Below are positions 47,709-56,652 of a DNA stretch of 64,000 bases, in pieces. The translations under genes and the position numbers were made by a program. Position 1 is the first letter of the stretch. Each line of letters opens with the position of its first letter. The notes beneath the pieces are model-generated. The model made no database searches. It saw only the letters and a list, made by a program, of their open reading frames with translations, and was not told the origin of the DNA. The DNA is from a virus. Where the stretch lies: positions 1-64,000 of the IMG/VR virus record IMGVR_UViG_3300030294_000017; one strand, given 5' to 3'.

Positions 47709-48734
47709 TTATTGTAATATTGTAGATTTTTCTTTATTGAGTTCTGAAATACATTCTTTTTCCATTATATCATAGAGATTATTAGGATATTCACTGTAAT
47801 GCAAACGAATATATTTCTTGTTAATTCTTAGATTTTTGACAAGCTCTAATATTTTCTCTTGTGTAACTTCTTGTTTTACGCTTTCAAGTATATTCTTGGC
47901 TAATTCTCCTAAAATTTGTTTATCACCAAAAATTGTTTCAATATCACCACCTAATAAAAATGCCTCAGAATATTTATCATCATATAAGTCTTGTGCACGT
48001 TTTTCGGTATAGTTAACAGTTTGGCTTCCTTTTGGATATCTAAAAGGACTTGGAATACAATCTGATGTATCACCTGATACAATTTTTATAAACAGTATTT
48101 CCTCAGCTACTATTTTTTCATGTCTTTCAAGAATAATATTCTTATTCATAGATGACGGTGAATTATTGAAAAATGATTCCATGGATGATTCATTAGCAAT
48201 CTTAAAATCATGTGAAATAAAATGAAATGCGGAATCCGCTTTTTGATAATTATACATTGCTATAAAAGCATCATTGTTGTACTTTACAAGCTGTTTTAAA
48301 TCTTTATCTGCTGATATAATCATAACGGATTCACCTGACTGATAAAGTAGGTTGCTTAAACAATAAACAAGATCATCAGCCTCCATATTTGAAACGGCTA
48401 TATTACTTATATTCGCCATATTTAATTTATGCCGTAGTTCCAGCACCATTTCCTTGTAGCCTTCGGGGTTGTAACGTGGCGGTGTTGTGTATCTTTTTGA
48501 CTTATATAAGTCACCATAAGGCAAACCATATCTGAAACTTTTGGTAAAAACATCATCTATACAAAATATCAATCTACTTACTGATTGATATCGTCTTAAG
48601 ATAGAATTAAGAGTAATATAAGCTTTATCGATTATTTCCTCTCTTTCACTTCTTTGCGTAAGGTATGTTACATCAGAGCCGTACATGTTACAGAATCCTT
48701 TCAAAAGAATCGATATATCTACAAGGTTATTCAT
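47709..48734 (-). CDS. rnh: 5'-3' exonuclease, T4 RNase H / FEN type
   Basis: 341 aa. PIN/FEN motifs: VDISILLKGFCNMY (first Asp strand), LIFCIDDVFTKSFR, MEADDLVYCLSNLL, VMIISADKDLKQLV and KIVSGDTSDCIPSPF, the last being the helix-hairpin-helix-associated GDxSDxIP block. It would remove RNA primers and 5' flaps on the lagging strand, working with the clamp system whose loader lies at 62.3 kb. Divergent from the 1144-aa virion gene, with 88 nt between. Confidence 0.88.
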   Translation of the reverse strand: MNNLVDISILLKGFCNMYGSDVTYLTQRSEREEIIDKAYITLNSILRRYQSVSRLIFCIDDVFTKSFRYGLPYGDLYKSKRYTTPPRYNPEGYKEMVLELRHKLNMANISNIAVSNMEADDLVYCLSNLLYQSGESVMIISADKDLKQLVKYNNDAFIAMYNYQKADSAFHFISHDFKIANESSMESFFNNSPSSMNKNIILERHEKIVAEEILFIKIVSGDTSDCIPSPFRYPKGSQTVNYTEKRAQDLYDDKYSEAFLLGGDIETIFGDKQILGELAKNILESVKQEVTQEKILELVKNLRINKKYIRLHYSEYPNNLYDIMEKECISELNKEKSTILQ

Positions 48735-48822
48735 TTTTTAATATTTTTAAGTAAATCATTATTATACATTATTATAATTAGGCTAGATTTAAATAATCAA
48801 AATATAATATAATAAAATAGTT

Positions 48823-51800
48823 ATGGCTAAAAATCTCACTAAAGGCGGTATGGATAAGTACCTTCAAGAACTGATAAGACGTGATGCAAATGGACTAAAT
48901 CTCATTAAAGTTTATGCTGAAATGCTATTTACATCAAATGAGAAGGTTATATTGACATATACAAACGAGGATTCAACGGAAAGCATATATGAGATACCAT
49001 CCATGGCATACCTTTTATCGGCTGTTGCTAGAGTAGAAAAAAACTTCGATAATTTATCGGGTATAGGTATTTTAGAATCATCCATAATTTTACCTGATGG
49101 TACAAGAAGGATAATACTTGCACAAAATACACCTAAAGAACCCAAGACAGTCGTAATAAATGCAGCAACCGTAATAAATGCTTTTGATGTTGAACAATAT
49201 GATGTTTACCAAAATTTGGTAACACCTAAAGCATTTATACCCATAAGTCTTAAGCCATATTTTGATAAAAATGTAAAGTCGGCTGTAGTAAGAAAGATTG
49301 TTATAACTGAAACCAATGAAACCAAACTAACGTATTTCAGCAATTATATTAAAAACAATATTTATAAGTATAATGATTTAAAGTCCGTACTTGATGGACA
49401 AGCCATTTATTATAAAGAGGTAGACTACAATGTTGATGTAACACCTAAAATGCTTAAATATTCGGGCAACTTTGATGTTGTGTCTTATAGGAAATCAATA
49501 ATATCTGACAATCAGGCACTTGTTGTTGGTACTATGTTGTACAAAATTGATTCAACATCATACGTAGAAAACAACACAGGTATAAAACAATCTTTGAAAA
49601 TAGGTGATCAGGTTGTTGTAAATGATAGTAGCGGAAATAAATCCACAATATATAAAATAGCATTTATAGATTATGATACATTTGAAATATCTGTACAAAG
49701 AATTGAGGGTCTTGATGCTGTTAAAATAGGTGTCGGTACATTATCAATTCTTGGATTGTATGATGAAGATATAAAGGCAAAAATTCCTATTGATATAAAT
49801 GAAATGTTTGCACCATTTATAAAAATTGTAACCAATGAATCATTAGTTTCGTCAAATTGGGGTGAATCAAAGTTCATAGTAACAAATACGTTAATCAAAG
49901 ATAAAGTTTCTTTTTCAGATTATTTTAACGCCAACATTTCTGATATCAGAAACGGAATCAAATACCTAGCTGCCGTAAATCATACTAGTTTAGATGATTA
50001 TATTGCACCAAATACCCCATCATTATTAGTTTCTAATTTTACTGTTGGTGTAATAAACAAACATAAACAGGAACAATTGGAATCTCAGATCAAAGAAAAA
50101 TATGCTGAGAAAGAAAAAATTAAAACTGAAATTGCATCTGTTGATGTTTCCATTACCAATTTAAAAGGTAAATTGTTTGTTGAAACTTATGATATTTCAA
50201 GATCAAAAATTGAAAGCCAAATTGATGATGCTTATACAAAACGTAAAAATTTAACGGCAAATTATCAGTCCATTGTTAGTGATTTGCTTGCTACAATAAA
50301 CACAAACGGAACTTTTTCACCAAAGTATGCCATAAGAGGATTTTTTGATATACCAAGTGATGTTTATACTGATGAAGTCAATAAAATAGGTGCTCAAGGT
50401 ATTATAAAATTTGAATGTGAATACAGATACCTGACAGTTAACAAAACATCTACCAATGCCCAACCAACATCTTATATTGATAAAAACGGCAATAAGGTTA
50501 GTGCAACCTCAACAGATTGGAATAAACTGTTAGATTTACCTCAGAGATTTAAAGTCTTCAATAAAGATACGGGTAAATCTGAATGGAAAAATGTGGTTGA
50601 ATCAAATGCCGATGAAATGTCCATAAATGAGGTAATGATTCCTATAACAGAAAATGAAACTGTTGAAATCAGAGTACGGTCTATTTCAGAGGTGGGATAT
50701 CCAATATATGCAATAGTATCAGATTGGGCTGAATCCGTAATTGTTGAGTTTCCATCCGATTTGGTAAAAAACAATCAATCAATAATACAAGAATTATCAT
50801 CTGACAATTTTTTATCTACATTATTTCAAGAATTACAATCTATCGGGCTGTATGAACATTTAAAGGATTCATCAAGTTCTGCAGACCAAAAATTCAATCA
50901 TGCTGCCGAAAATATTTCAATGAATTACTTCACACCTGAAAATAAAAAAATGTCAGTTGAACAGGTAGTTGCATCCATGAAAGAGGATATTTCAAGCATT
51001 AAGGCAAACTATTTAACTCAGATAGGTGATATTGATATTTATATTGAAGATTCTAATGGTAATTTAATTACAACCATAGAAAACGAGTCATCTGTACAAA
51101 TACAAGCACCTTATTACAGAGATCAGGTTGAACAATTGACAGACAGAAAAGGAAAGATAATAAATGACACTTATTATCTTGTTATAAGGAATAAAACCAA
51201 TTACGATTCAAATATATTGAGCTTCGTTCCTGGATATTACAATAAATTTCTACCAACAGTCGATTATAATGGGTACATAAGAAATGCCTCTGAATATAAC
51301 CAATACAGAAAATATTTCTTATCACCTATCGGCTATAGCTACTATAAAGAAACTGATAATGACTACATTGCTTTCAAAAATTCAAACCCTAATTTAGAGC
51401 TTCCCGAATATGCAAGTATGCAAGCATATGGTCAATTACTCTATCAGAGGTATATGGATTTTTCATTATCCGAACCACTTTACACAGCCGATGAATACAA
51501 TTTCTTGAAATTATCAGGTGGTGCGGGTGCTGAGGATTTTATATGGAATGGTTCATGGGATGTTGACGCTTTGTTCAGCCCTAATGGTGGCGGTAACAAT
51601 ACATCTTTCGCTGTACACAAATTACATCCCGCTTTGGGTGGCAATGCTGATATACAAGTACAGCCAACTAATTACAAAAATTTAAGAACAGCCATTGATA
51701 GCAACGGTGATAACATCTATAGTAATCAAACATTAGGTGATTTTATTCCTAGATATCTCAAATACAATGGTAATTTCATTTATCCAATGTTCTATCAAAC

Positions 51801-52257
51801 AATATTGGCATCAAAAAAATTTGGTGAAACCAACTATTATAAACAAAAACAATTTAGTCAAAAATCTGATTTTTCCGATAATGCGGCTTTGACACAAATA
51901 GTTGAACTTCCACAAAAAAACGGGTTTGCTGAATGGGATAAGTATTTAATTGGCTCTGATACTTGTGGTGCATATCTTAAAATATTCCCACAACTAAACC
52001 GTTCATTATATGTTGGCTCTCAGATGTATAATAAAGGACTAACATTGAATAATTCATTGATCAAAATACCTATATTGTTTCAAACACGTATGACTGATTT
52101 TTTCGGTGCGGGTAACGATGGTTCAGGTAACATTGGTGGCATTGGAAGCATAGGAAATGTTACTTATTCTAAAAAGATAGGTATAGACATTGCTCAAAGA
52201 AGTGTTGAGGATTTATTTTCATTTGATATAACATTTACTAAAAGTTATCAGAAATAA
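48823..52257 (+). CDS. Large virion structural protein, 1144 aa
   Basis: Longest gene in the window. Beta-rich N-terminal half, a coiled coil at about residues 410-500 (QLESQIKEKYAEKEKIKTEI ... SKIESQIDDAYTKRKNLTAN), then a fibronectin-type-III-like piece (ETVEIRVRSISEVGYPIYAIVSDWAESVIVEFP), a second helix, and a Tyr/Asn-rich C-terminal part. No signal peptide. The features point to a baseplate-wedge or tail-fibre-network protein. Start AAAATAGTTATG. TAATG overlap with the RuvC-like gene. Confidence 0.72.
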   Translation: MAKNLTKGGMDKYLQELIRRDANGLNLIKVYAEMLFTSNEKVILTYTNEDSTESIYEIPSMAYLLSAVARVEKNFDNLSGIGILESSIILPDGTRRIILAQNTPKEPKTVVINAATVINAFDVEQYDVYQNLVTPKAFIPISLKPYFDKNVKSAVVRKIVITETNETKLTYFSNYIKNNIYKYNDLKSVLDGQAIYYKEVDYNVDVTPKMLKYSGNFDVVSYRKSIISDNQALVVGTMLYKIDSTSYVENNTGIKQSLKIGDQVVVNDSSGNKSTIYKIAFIDYDTFEISVQRIEGLDAVKIGVGTLSILGLYDEDIKAKIPIDINEMFAPFIKIVTNESLVSSNWGESKFIVTNTLIKDKVSFSDYFNANISDIRNGIKYLAAVNHTSLDDYIAPNTPSLLVSNFTVGVINKHKQEQLESQIKEKYAEKEKIKTEIASVDVSITNLKGKLFVETYDISRSKIESQIDDAYTKRKNLTANYQSIVSDLLATINTNGTFSPKYAIRGFFDIPSDVYTDEVNKIGAQGIIKFECEYRYLTVNKTSTNAQPTSYIDKNGNKVSATSTDWNKLLDLPQRFKVFNKDTGKSEWKNVVESNADEMSINEVMIPITENETVEIRVRSISEVGYPIYAIVSDWAESVIVEFPSDLVKNNQSIIQELSSDNFLSTLFQELQSIGLYEHLKDSSSSADQKFNHAAENISMNYFTPENKKMSVEQVVASMKEDISSIKANYLTQIGDIDIYIEDSNGNLITTIENESSVQIQAPYYRDQVEQLTDRKGKIINDTYYLVIRNKTNYDSNILSFVPGYYNKFLPTVDYNGYIRNASEYNQYRKYFLSPIGYSYYKETDNDYIAFKNSNPNLELPEYASMQAYGQLLYQRYMDFSLSEPLYTADEYNFLKLSGGAGAEDFIWNGSWDVDALFSPNGGGNNTSFAVHKLHPALGGNADIQVQPTNYKNLRTAIDSNGDNIYSNQTLGDFIPRYLKYNGNFIYPMFYQTILASKKFGETNYYKQKQFSQKSDFSDNAALTQIVELPQKNGFAEWDKYLIGSDTCGAYLKIFPQLNRSLYVGSQMYNKGLTLNNSLIKIPILFQTRMTDFFGAGNDGSGNIGGIGSIGNVTYSKKIGIDIAQRSVEDLFSFDITFTKSYQK

Positions 52258-52964
52258 TGGTTGAAACAGAAATAGTAAGTGTAGATTATTCACTTAATTC
52301 AACGGGTGTCACAATATATAATTGTGACACCAAATCACATAAATTTTTATCATTTGTAAATATATATAAGGATAAAAAAACTGAAAGTATAGCTGAAAGT
52401 ATAACGAATTATGTAATCGTTCAAAAATATCACAGACCACCAATCAAAGCGGTAAAATCACGAGTAAATGGATTGTCGGGTTGGGAAAAAGACCATATAA
52501 ATAATTGTATATCATATAACAGGCAATTATCTGATTTTATATGCATGCATGTTTCCAATGAAAACAGGAATATATTAGTTTTTGAGAATTATTCATATGG
52601 TTCTGCTTCTGATACTTTCATACAAATTATTGAAAACACAATGGAATTAAAGTCAAACCTTTTAAAAACCACATTTTTTGAAATGGATGATCTGTTTTTG
52701 GTAACAGCACCACAAGTTAAAAAATTTGCGGGTGGTGGTAATTTTGACAAGTACCAATTACTTATATCTTTTATTGCGTTGAAAGATGAAAATTTGACGG
52801 CTTGTGGCTTTCATAAACTTATGACTAATGACTGTGATAAGTTTGCATCGTTAAAAAATAAAAAGGGTAAGAGCGTTAATGAGGTTGCCAAGCCAATAGA
52901 TGATATAATTGACTCATTTTGGATAAACAAGTATTTCCAATTTTTCTTTAATGATTTTATTTAA
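52257..52964 (+). CDS. RuvC-like Holliday junction resolvase
   Basis: 235 aa with an RNase H-fold acidic set in RuvC order: VDYSLNSTGV (D10), LVFENYSYG (E110), the basic APQVKKFAGGGNFDKYQL segment and KPIDDIIDSFW (D215/D216, D219). It would resolve branched replication and recombination intermediates before packaging, the job done by endonuclease VII in T4. Its 3' end overlaps the convergent gene by 8 nt and forms one arm of a 20-bp inverted repeat. Confidence 0.82.
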   Translation: MVETEIVSVDYSLNSTGVTIYNCDTKSHKFLSFVNIYKDKKTESIAESITNYVIVQKYHRPPIKAVKSRVNGLSGWEKDHINNCISYNRQLSDFICMHVSNENRNILVFENYSYGSASDTFIQIIENTMELKSNLLKTTFFEMDDLFLVTAPQVKKFAGGGNFDKYQLLISFIALKDENLTACGFHKLMTNDCDKFASLKNKKGKSVNEVAKPIDDIIDSFWINKYFQFFFNDFI

Positions 52965-52982
52965 TCATTAAAGAAAAATTGG
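52937..52982. terminator. Bidirectional terminator formed by two coding ends
   Basis: Perfect 20-bp inverted repeat CCAATTTTTCTTTAATGATT (52937-52956) / complement (52963-52982), 6-nt loop. The left arm encodes the RuvC-like C-terminus (FQFFFNDF), the right arm the C-terminus of the convergent gene (ANFSLMIK). T-rich on both strands. Confidence 0.75.
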
Positions 52983-53304
52983 CTTCTGAATTTATGGAGA
53001 AATCTATTAAACAAACATCCCTCTCAGTTCCTTTTGCAAATTTTACATTGATTTGAGTATCAAAATTATCATATAAAGATGTGTATTGACTCAATTTATC
53101 AAGTATCAATTTTTGTATAGCTGATTCATCAAGATTTATATCATACACTAATTCTTCTAAATTTACTGTCATAGTCGGACACCCCAACACCTCAGTTTTA
53201 TCTGTATTGAGTACCATTAATATCTCTTGGATATAAACGTATAGAAGGTCTGTTAAATCATCATCAGTAGAATTTAATATGTCTAAGTCTATAACAGTTA
53301 TCAT
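52957..53304 (-). CDS. Hypothetical protein, possible baseplate component, 115 aa
   Basis: Single minus-strand gene inside a plus-strand structural block. VNLEELVYDINLDESAIQKLILDKLSQYTSLYDNFDTQINVKFAKGTERDVCLIDFSI shows alternating helix and strands with a length like T4 gp25-type baseplate proteins, but lacks a diagnostic motif. Confidence 0.58.
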   Translation of the reverse strand: MITVIDLDILNSTDDDLTDLLYVYIQEILMVLNTDKTEVLGCPTMTVNLEELVYDINLDESAIQKLILDKLSQYTSLYDNFDTQINVKFAKGTERDVCLIDFSINSEANFSLMIK

Positions 53305-53325
53305 AAATTTTTAATTATTTAAAAT

Positions 53326-53895
53326 ATGAAAGATATAATTGATGCACTGCAATCCATTAGCACATCATTATTTGAACAGTTTTTACCTTTTTTTGAAATT
53401 GAAAATGGTAGAATAATGATGTACAGCCAAAAATTCCACATATCATTCATTATTGATAAAAGTGAAAATACTAATTATATACCTTATCATTTAACATGCT
53501 ATGATGAAAATAGTAAAATGGTTATATTATCTGTTAATAATAAAGAATTAAACGATTTAGAACTATTAAAACCTAAATTAATTAATTTTTTGAATTCTGC
53601 GGAAGAATTACAAAATAATATGAGTTCTAAATATGTTACACAATATATAGAAAGAGTAAAATATCTTTCTGATAATACTGAGTTTAAAAATATAGATAAA
53701 TATCAGGAATTTTTATTCAGCTGTGGTACTGATGATGGTATGCTATTTTCAATAAAAGGCACTGATATTTACATAAAAATTAAGGAATCCAAGGTTGACA
53801 TGTGTGTAATTAACAAATCACAAATATCTTACCTTAAACGTCAAAGAATATTAAAAATGTTATCGACATTAGTAAATACTTATATTTTTGGATAA
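53326..53895 (+). CDS. Hypothetical protein, 189 aa
   Basis: Mixed alpha/beta with IIDALQSISTSLFEQFLPFFEIENGRIMMYSQKFHISFIIDKS and FSIKGTDIYIKIKESKVDMCVI. Its start is 21 nt from the divergent start of the minus-strand gene. No domain recognised. Confidence 0.6.
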   Translation: MKDIIDALQSISTSLFEQFLPFFEIENGRIMMYSQKFHISFIIDKSENTNYIPYHLTCYDENSKMVILSVNNKELNDLELLKPKLINFLNSAEELQNNMSSKYVTQYIERVKYLSDNTEFKNIDKYQEFLFSCGTDDGMLFSIKGTDIYIKIKESKVDMCVINKSQISYLKRQRILKMLSTLVNTYIFG

Positions 53896-53899
53896 TAAA

Positions 53900-54322
53900 A
53901 TGGAAAATAAATTAAAGAAAGTTCTTGAGCTATGTGAATTCGTGGAACTTACAAAGAAAAATGTGCTAGTTTGGCAACCTGAAATAAATCATCACATAAT
54001 TGGTGAAACATTGGCGGGTAATGTCGGTGTGGTTGTATCAATTTCAGCATTGGCATATAAATTTAATAAATCAGACATTGTTTTTTATGGTGATATGTCG
54101 GGTGTGTTCGTTAAATTCAATAAGGAAAAATTCGTTTTGTTGGGAGAAAATGAAATACTTGGTAAAATATCAATTAAAGATGGTATGGTATGTAAACCAA
54201 TACCATATGTTGAAGATTTTGAAATTGGCAAAACAGACGATTGGCAAAAATATTTCGATGAATTGGCTATAACAAACGGTGCTCTTTTAACAGGCAATGA
54301 CTTAAACTTACAAATAGATTAA
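53900..54322 (+). CDS. Hypothetical protein, 140 aa
   Basis: ATG at 53900 (MENKLKKVLELCEFVELTKKNVLVWQPEI); a TTG at 53888 also lies in frame. Beta-rich middle (GNVGVVVSISALAYKFNKSDIVFYGDMSGVFVKF). No domain recognised. Confidence 0.6.
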   Translation: MENKLKKVLELCEFVELTKKNVLVWQPEINHHIIGETLAGNVGVVVSISALAYKFNKSDIVFYGDMSGVFVKFNKEKFVLLGENEILGKISIKDGMVCKPIPYVEDFEIGKTDDWQKYFDELAITNGALLTGNDLNLQID

Positions 54323-54326
54323 CATT

Positions 54327-54614
54327 ATGGAAACTGATGTATTAAAAATCACACCAAGGATATTAAAAAAGACTCATAAAAACTTAATGATTATTGAGGC
54401 TAGTTTTATATATTGTAAAAGACATGGTTTAGATGAAGAAAATTTTATTGAGGACACTTTTATGACTGATGATTTTAGTAAATCCGAAGAAATAGAATTT
54501 GACAAAATTTGTAACGACTTAAGAGGTTTTAGAGGATGTCTTGGAAACTATGAACTTAGGGAAATATCTGTGGAAGAATATGAATTGTGTGTTGATAAAT
54601 TTGGTGCAGAATGA
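54327..54614 (+). CDS. Hypothetical protein, 95 aa
   Basis: Acidic and helical (LMIIEASFIYCKRHGLDEENFIEDTFMTDDFSKSEEIEFDKICNDLRGF). Overlaps the ABC-GNAT gene by 4 nt (ATGA), so the two are probably made together and could act together. Confidence 0.62.
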   Translation: METDVLKITPRILKKTHKNLMIIEASFIYCKRHGLDEENFIEDTFMTDDFSKSEEIEFDKICNDLRGFRGCLGNYELREISVEEYELCVDKFGAE

Positions 54615-55780
54615 GTAAGATAAATCTTGAGCATGAAATAATCAATGACGAATATACAGAATATGTTTATTCAACGTTTGATATACAAGACTCTGATAAA
54701 ACATCAACCGAAATCATTTTTGATTTATCAGAAATGAATGAGTCTGATTGGAACATTGGAATAATACTTGGAAGCAGCGGTTCGGGTAAATCATCGATAT
54801 TAAGATCAATTGGTAACATACCTGATGTAAAGTTTGATACTAACAAGGCACTTATAAGTAACTTTAATTTCTTAGACCCAAAAGAAGCTACATTTGCTTT
54901 AACATCTGTTGGGCTTTCATCAGTTCCCACATGGCTAAGACCTTTTCATTTACTTTCAAATGGTGAACAATACAGAGCAAAATTAGCCTATCTAATTGCA
55001 TCATCAAAAGATGGTGAGATAATACTCATTGACGAATATACATCGGTTGTTGATAGATATGTTGCAAAGTCCATGTCATTCGCAATACAAAAATATGTAA
55101 GGAAATTAAACAAAAAGATAATAATTGCATCGGTACACTATGATGTGTTAGAATGGTTATTACCTGATTGGTCTGTTAATCTTCAAAATGGAGGCATGTC
55201 CAAAAGACATGACTGCCGAAGGCAAGGAAGACCTAAAATTGACTTGCAAGTCTATAGAACAGAGCCTAATACTTGGGAAATCTTTAAAAAACATCATTAT
55301 CTAACCTCGGAATCTAACAAGGGCTTCGGATATCTTGTATTTGTATGGGATGACATTCCTGTTGGAATATGTGTTTATAAAACTTTCCCAACGGGTAACT
55401 TTCCCAACGGGTATGCACTCAGCAGAACTGTTGTACTTCCTGATTTTCAGGGTATGGGTATAGGCAAATCAATTTCTGAATTTACAGCGGGAATAATAGT
55501 TCATAATGGTGGGAGATTATTTACAAAAACTATAAACCCCGCACTTGGCGAACACCGCAATAAATCACCGCTTTGGAGAGGTACTAGTAAGAATGGCAAA
55601 TACAGAAGCGATATAGATTATGGTAACAGTATTTATAAAAGAAGAATGATGAAAAAAGTACTTTCTAGAACCTCTTATTGCCATGAGTACATAGGCAAAC
55701 CAATTAGTGGACACGATGAATTACTATTACCTATAAAAATTATGAGAATACAAAAGAAACAAAAATTATCAATATTTTAA
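54611..55780 (+). CDS. ABC-ATPase fused to GNAT acyltransferase (Mom-like candidate)
   Basis: 389 aa, two domains. Residues 1-200: ABC ATPase with Walker A GSSGSGKSS (K60), signature LSNGEQYRAKLAYLIA (116-130), Walker B IILIDEYTSVVDR (137-149) and H-loop ASVHYD (H176); no membrane segment. Residues 209-360: GNAT fold, RPKIDLQVYRTEPNTWEIFKKHHYL, VGICVYKTFP, acyl-CoA loop VLPDFQGMGIGKSISEF, then INPALGEHRNKSPLWRG. The end block resembles SHPALixHRxRSPLWR in a bacterial and phage ABC-GNAT family related to phage Mu Mom, which modifies adenines to resist restriction. A DNA-modification role is therefore inferred; tRNA or protein acylation cannot be excluded. Confidence 0.8.
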   Translation: MSKINLEHEIINDEYTEYVYSTFDIQDSDKTSTEIIFDLSEMNESDWNIGIILGSSGSGKSSILRSIGNIPDVKFDTNKALISNFNFLDPKEATFALTSVGLSSVPTWLRPFHLLSNGEQYRAKLAYLIASSKDGEIILIDEYTSVVDRYVAKSMSFAIQKYVRKLNKKIIIASVHYDVLEWLLPDWSVNLQNGGMSKRHDCRRQGRPKIDLQVYRTEPNTWEIFKKHHYLTSESNKGFGYLVFVWDDIPVGICVYKTFPTGNFPNGYALSRTVVLPDFQGMGIGKSISEFTAGIIVHNGGRLFTKTINPALGEHRNKSPLWRGTSKNGKYRSDIDYGNSIYKRRMMKKVLSRTSYCHEYIGKPISGHDELLLPIKIMRIQKKQKLSIF

Positions 55781-55784
55781 TATT

Positions 55785-56219
55785 ATGGTAAAATGTATAG
55801 TTTGCGGAAAAGAAATAGAGGAATCTCATTATAGGGATGAAGTTCCCGTAATGTGTGGTGATAAGTGTTTTCATATTAATTTTTGGAATGAGAAAGTTAA
55901 AAGCTACGGAAATGGTACAAACGGGTACTCAAAAAAAATAGCCATTGTTAATGGTAGCCATTATACTTTTTATCCTGATAGTAGTGAAACGTTTTTTCAA
56001 GGTCATGGCGGAAGACAGTTTAAAATCATATTTAACGATGGTCGTATTGTTCAGACAAAAAACCTTTGGCATCAGGGTGATATACCATTAAATTTTAGAA
56101 ATTTATTACCCGATAATGCAATATTTGTTGAATCAGATGAAGCCATTGAAAACAGAAGAAAACATAAAGAATTAATGTCAAAATTAAGGACTATACGAGT
56201 AGAATCTAAGGATATTTGA
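55785..56219 (+). CDS. Zinc-finger phage protein, 144 aa
   Basis: N-terminal zinc pairs CIVCGKEI ... VMCGDKCFHINFWNEKV, then a beta domain SKKIAIVNGSHYTFYPDSSETFFQGHGGRQFKIIFNDGRIVQTKNLWHQGDIP. This two-part layout recurs in phage hypotheticals. It follows the ABC-GNAT gene by 4 nt and might be a partner. Confidence 0.68.
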   Translation: MVKCIVCGKEIEESHYRDEVPVMCGDKCFHINFWNEKVKSYGNGTNGYSKKIAIVNGSHYTFYPDSSETFFQGHGGRQFKIIFNDGRIVQTKNLWHQGDIPLNFRNLLPDNAIFVESDEAIENRRKHKELMSKLRTIRVESKDI

Positions 56220-56282
56220 CACGTAAGACAATATCATAATATAAAAATTATATAAAAAATTAATAATTAAACAAAATTAACA

Positions 56283-56564
56283 ATGAAAAATGGAAAGTTA
56301 ATTGTGCGTACAATAGGCACTACAGTTAAGGTGGCAATAATCGTTGGTGTTGTTTTGGTTTGTTGTTTTGGTATCATTTCATCCAATGCATATACAATAC
56401 CAAAGAATGAAACCCCAAAAATTGTAAAAACCCCAAGTAATATGCGTAATTTAAAATTACTCAGAAAATGGGAGGTAAAAGGAATCCATTGCTACGTATT
56501 TGTTATGGGTAAAGATACATTGATAGCATACTCTGAATCTGATATACACAGACAACAACAGTAA
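56283..56564 (+). CDS. Single-span membrane protein, 93 aa
   Basis: Hydrophobic segment TVKVAIIVGVVLVCCFGIISSNAY near residues 14-38 (signal anchor), then a polar C-terminal domain (LKLLRKWEVKGIHCYVFVMGKDTLIAY) that may face the periplasm. Followed by a terminator. Function unknown. Confidence 0.62.
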   Translation: MKNGKLIVRTIGTTVKVAIIVGVVLVCCFGIISSNAYTIPKNETPKIVKTPSNMRNLKLLRKWEVKGIHCYVFVMGKDTLIAYSESDIHRQQQ

Positions 56565-56576
56565 AGTAATTAATTT

Positions 56577-56612
56577 AATGACTGTCATTGCTTATAATGA
56601 CAGTCATTTCTG
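56577..56612 (+). terminator. Intrinsic terminator
   Basis: Perfect 13-bp stem AATGACTGTCATT / AATGACAGTCATT with loop GCTTAT, then TTCTGTATTT. Confidence 0.85.
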
Positions 56613-56652
56613 TATTTATACATCGAGTTAAATAATTAAAAATATAATTTAT

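Noticed and set aside
48823-52257. Naming the 1144-aa protein as T4 gp6, gp7 or gp10
   Set aside because: Size and layout fit a baseplate or fibre protein, but no specific motif separates the options.
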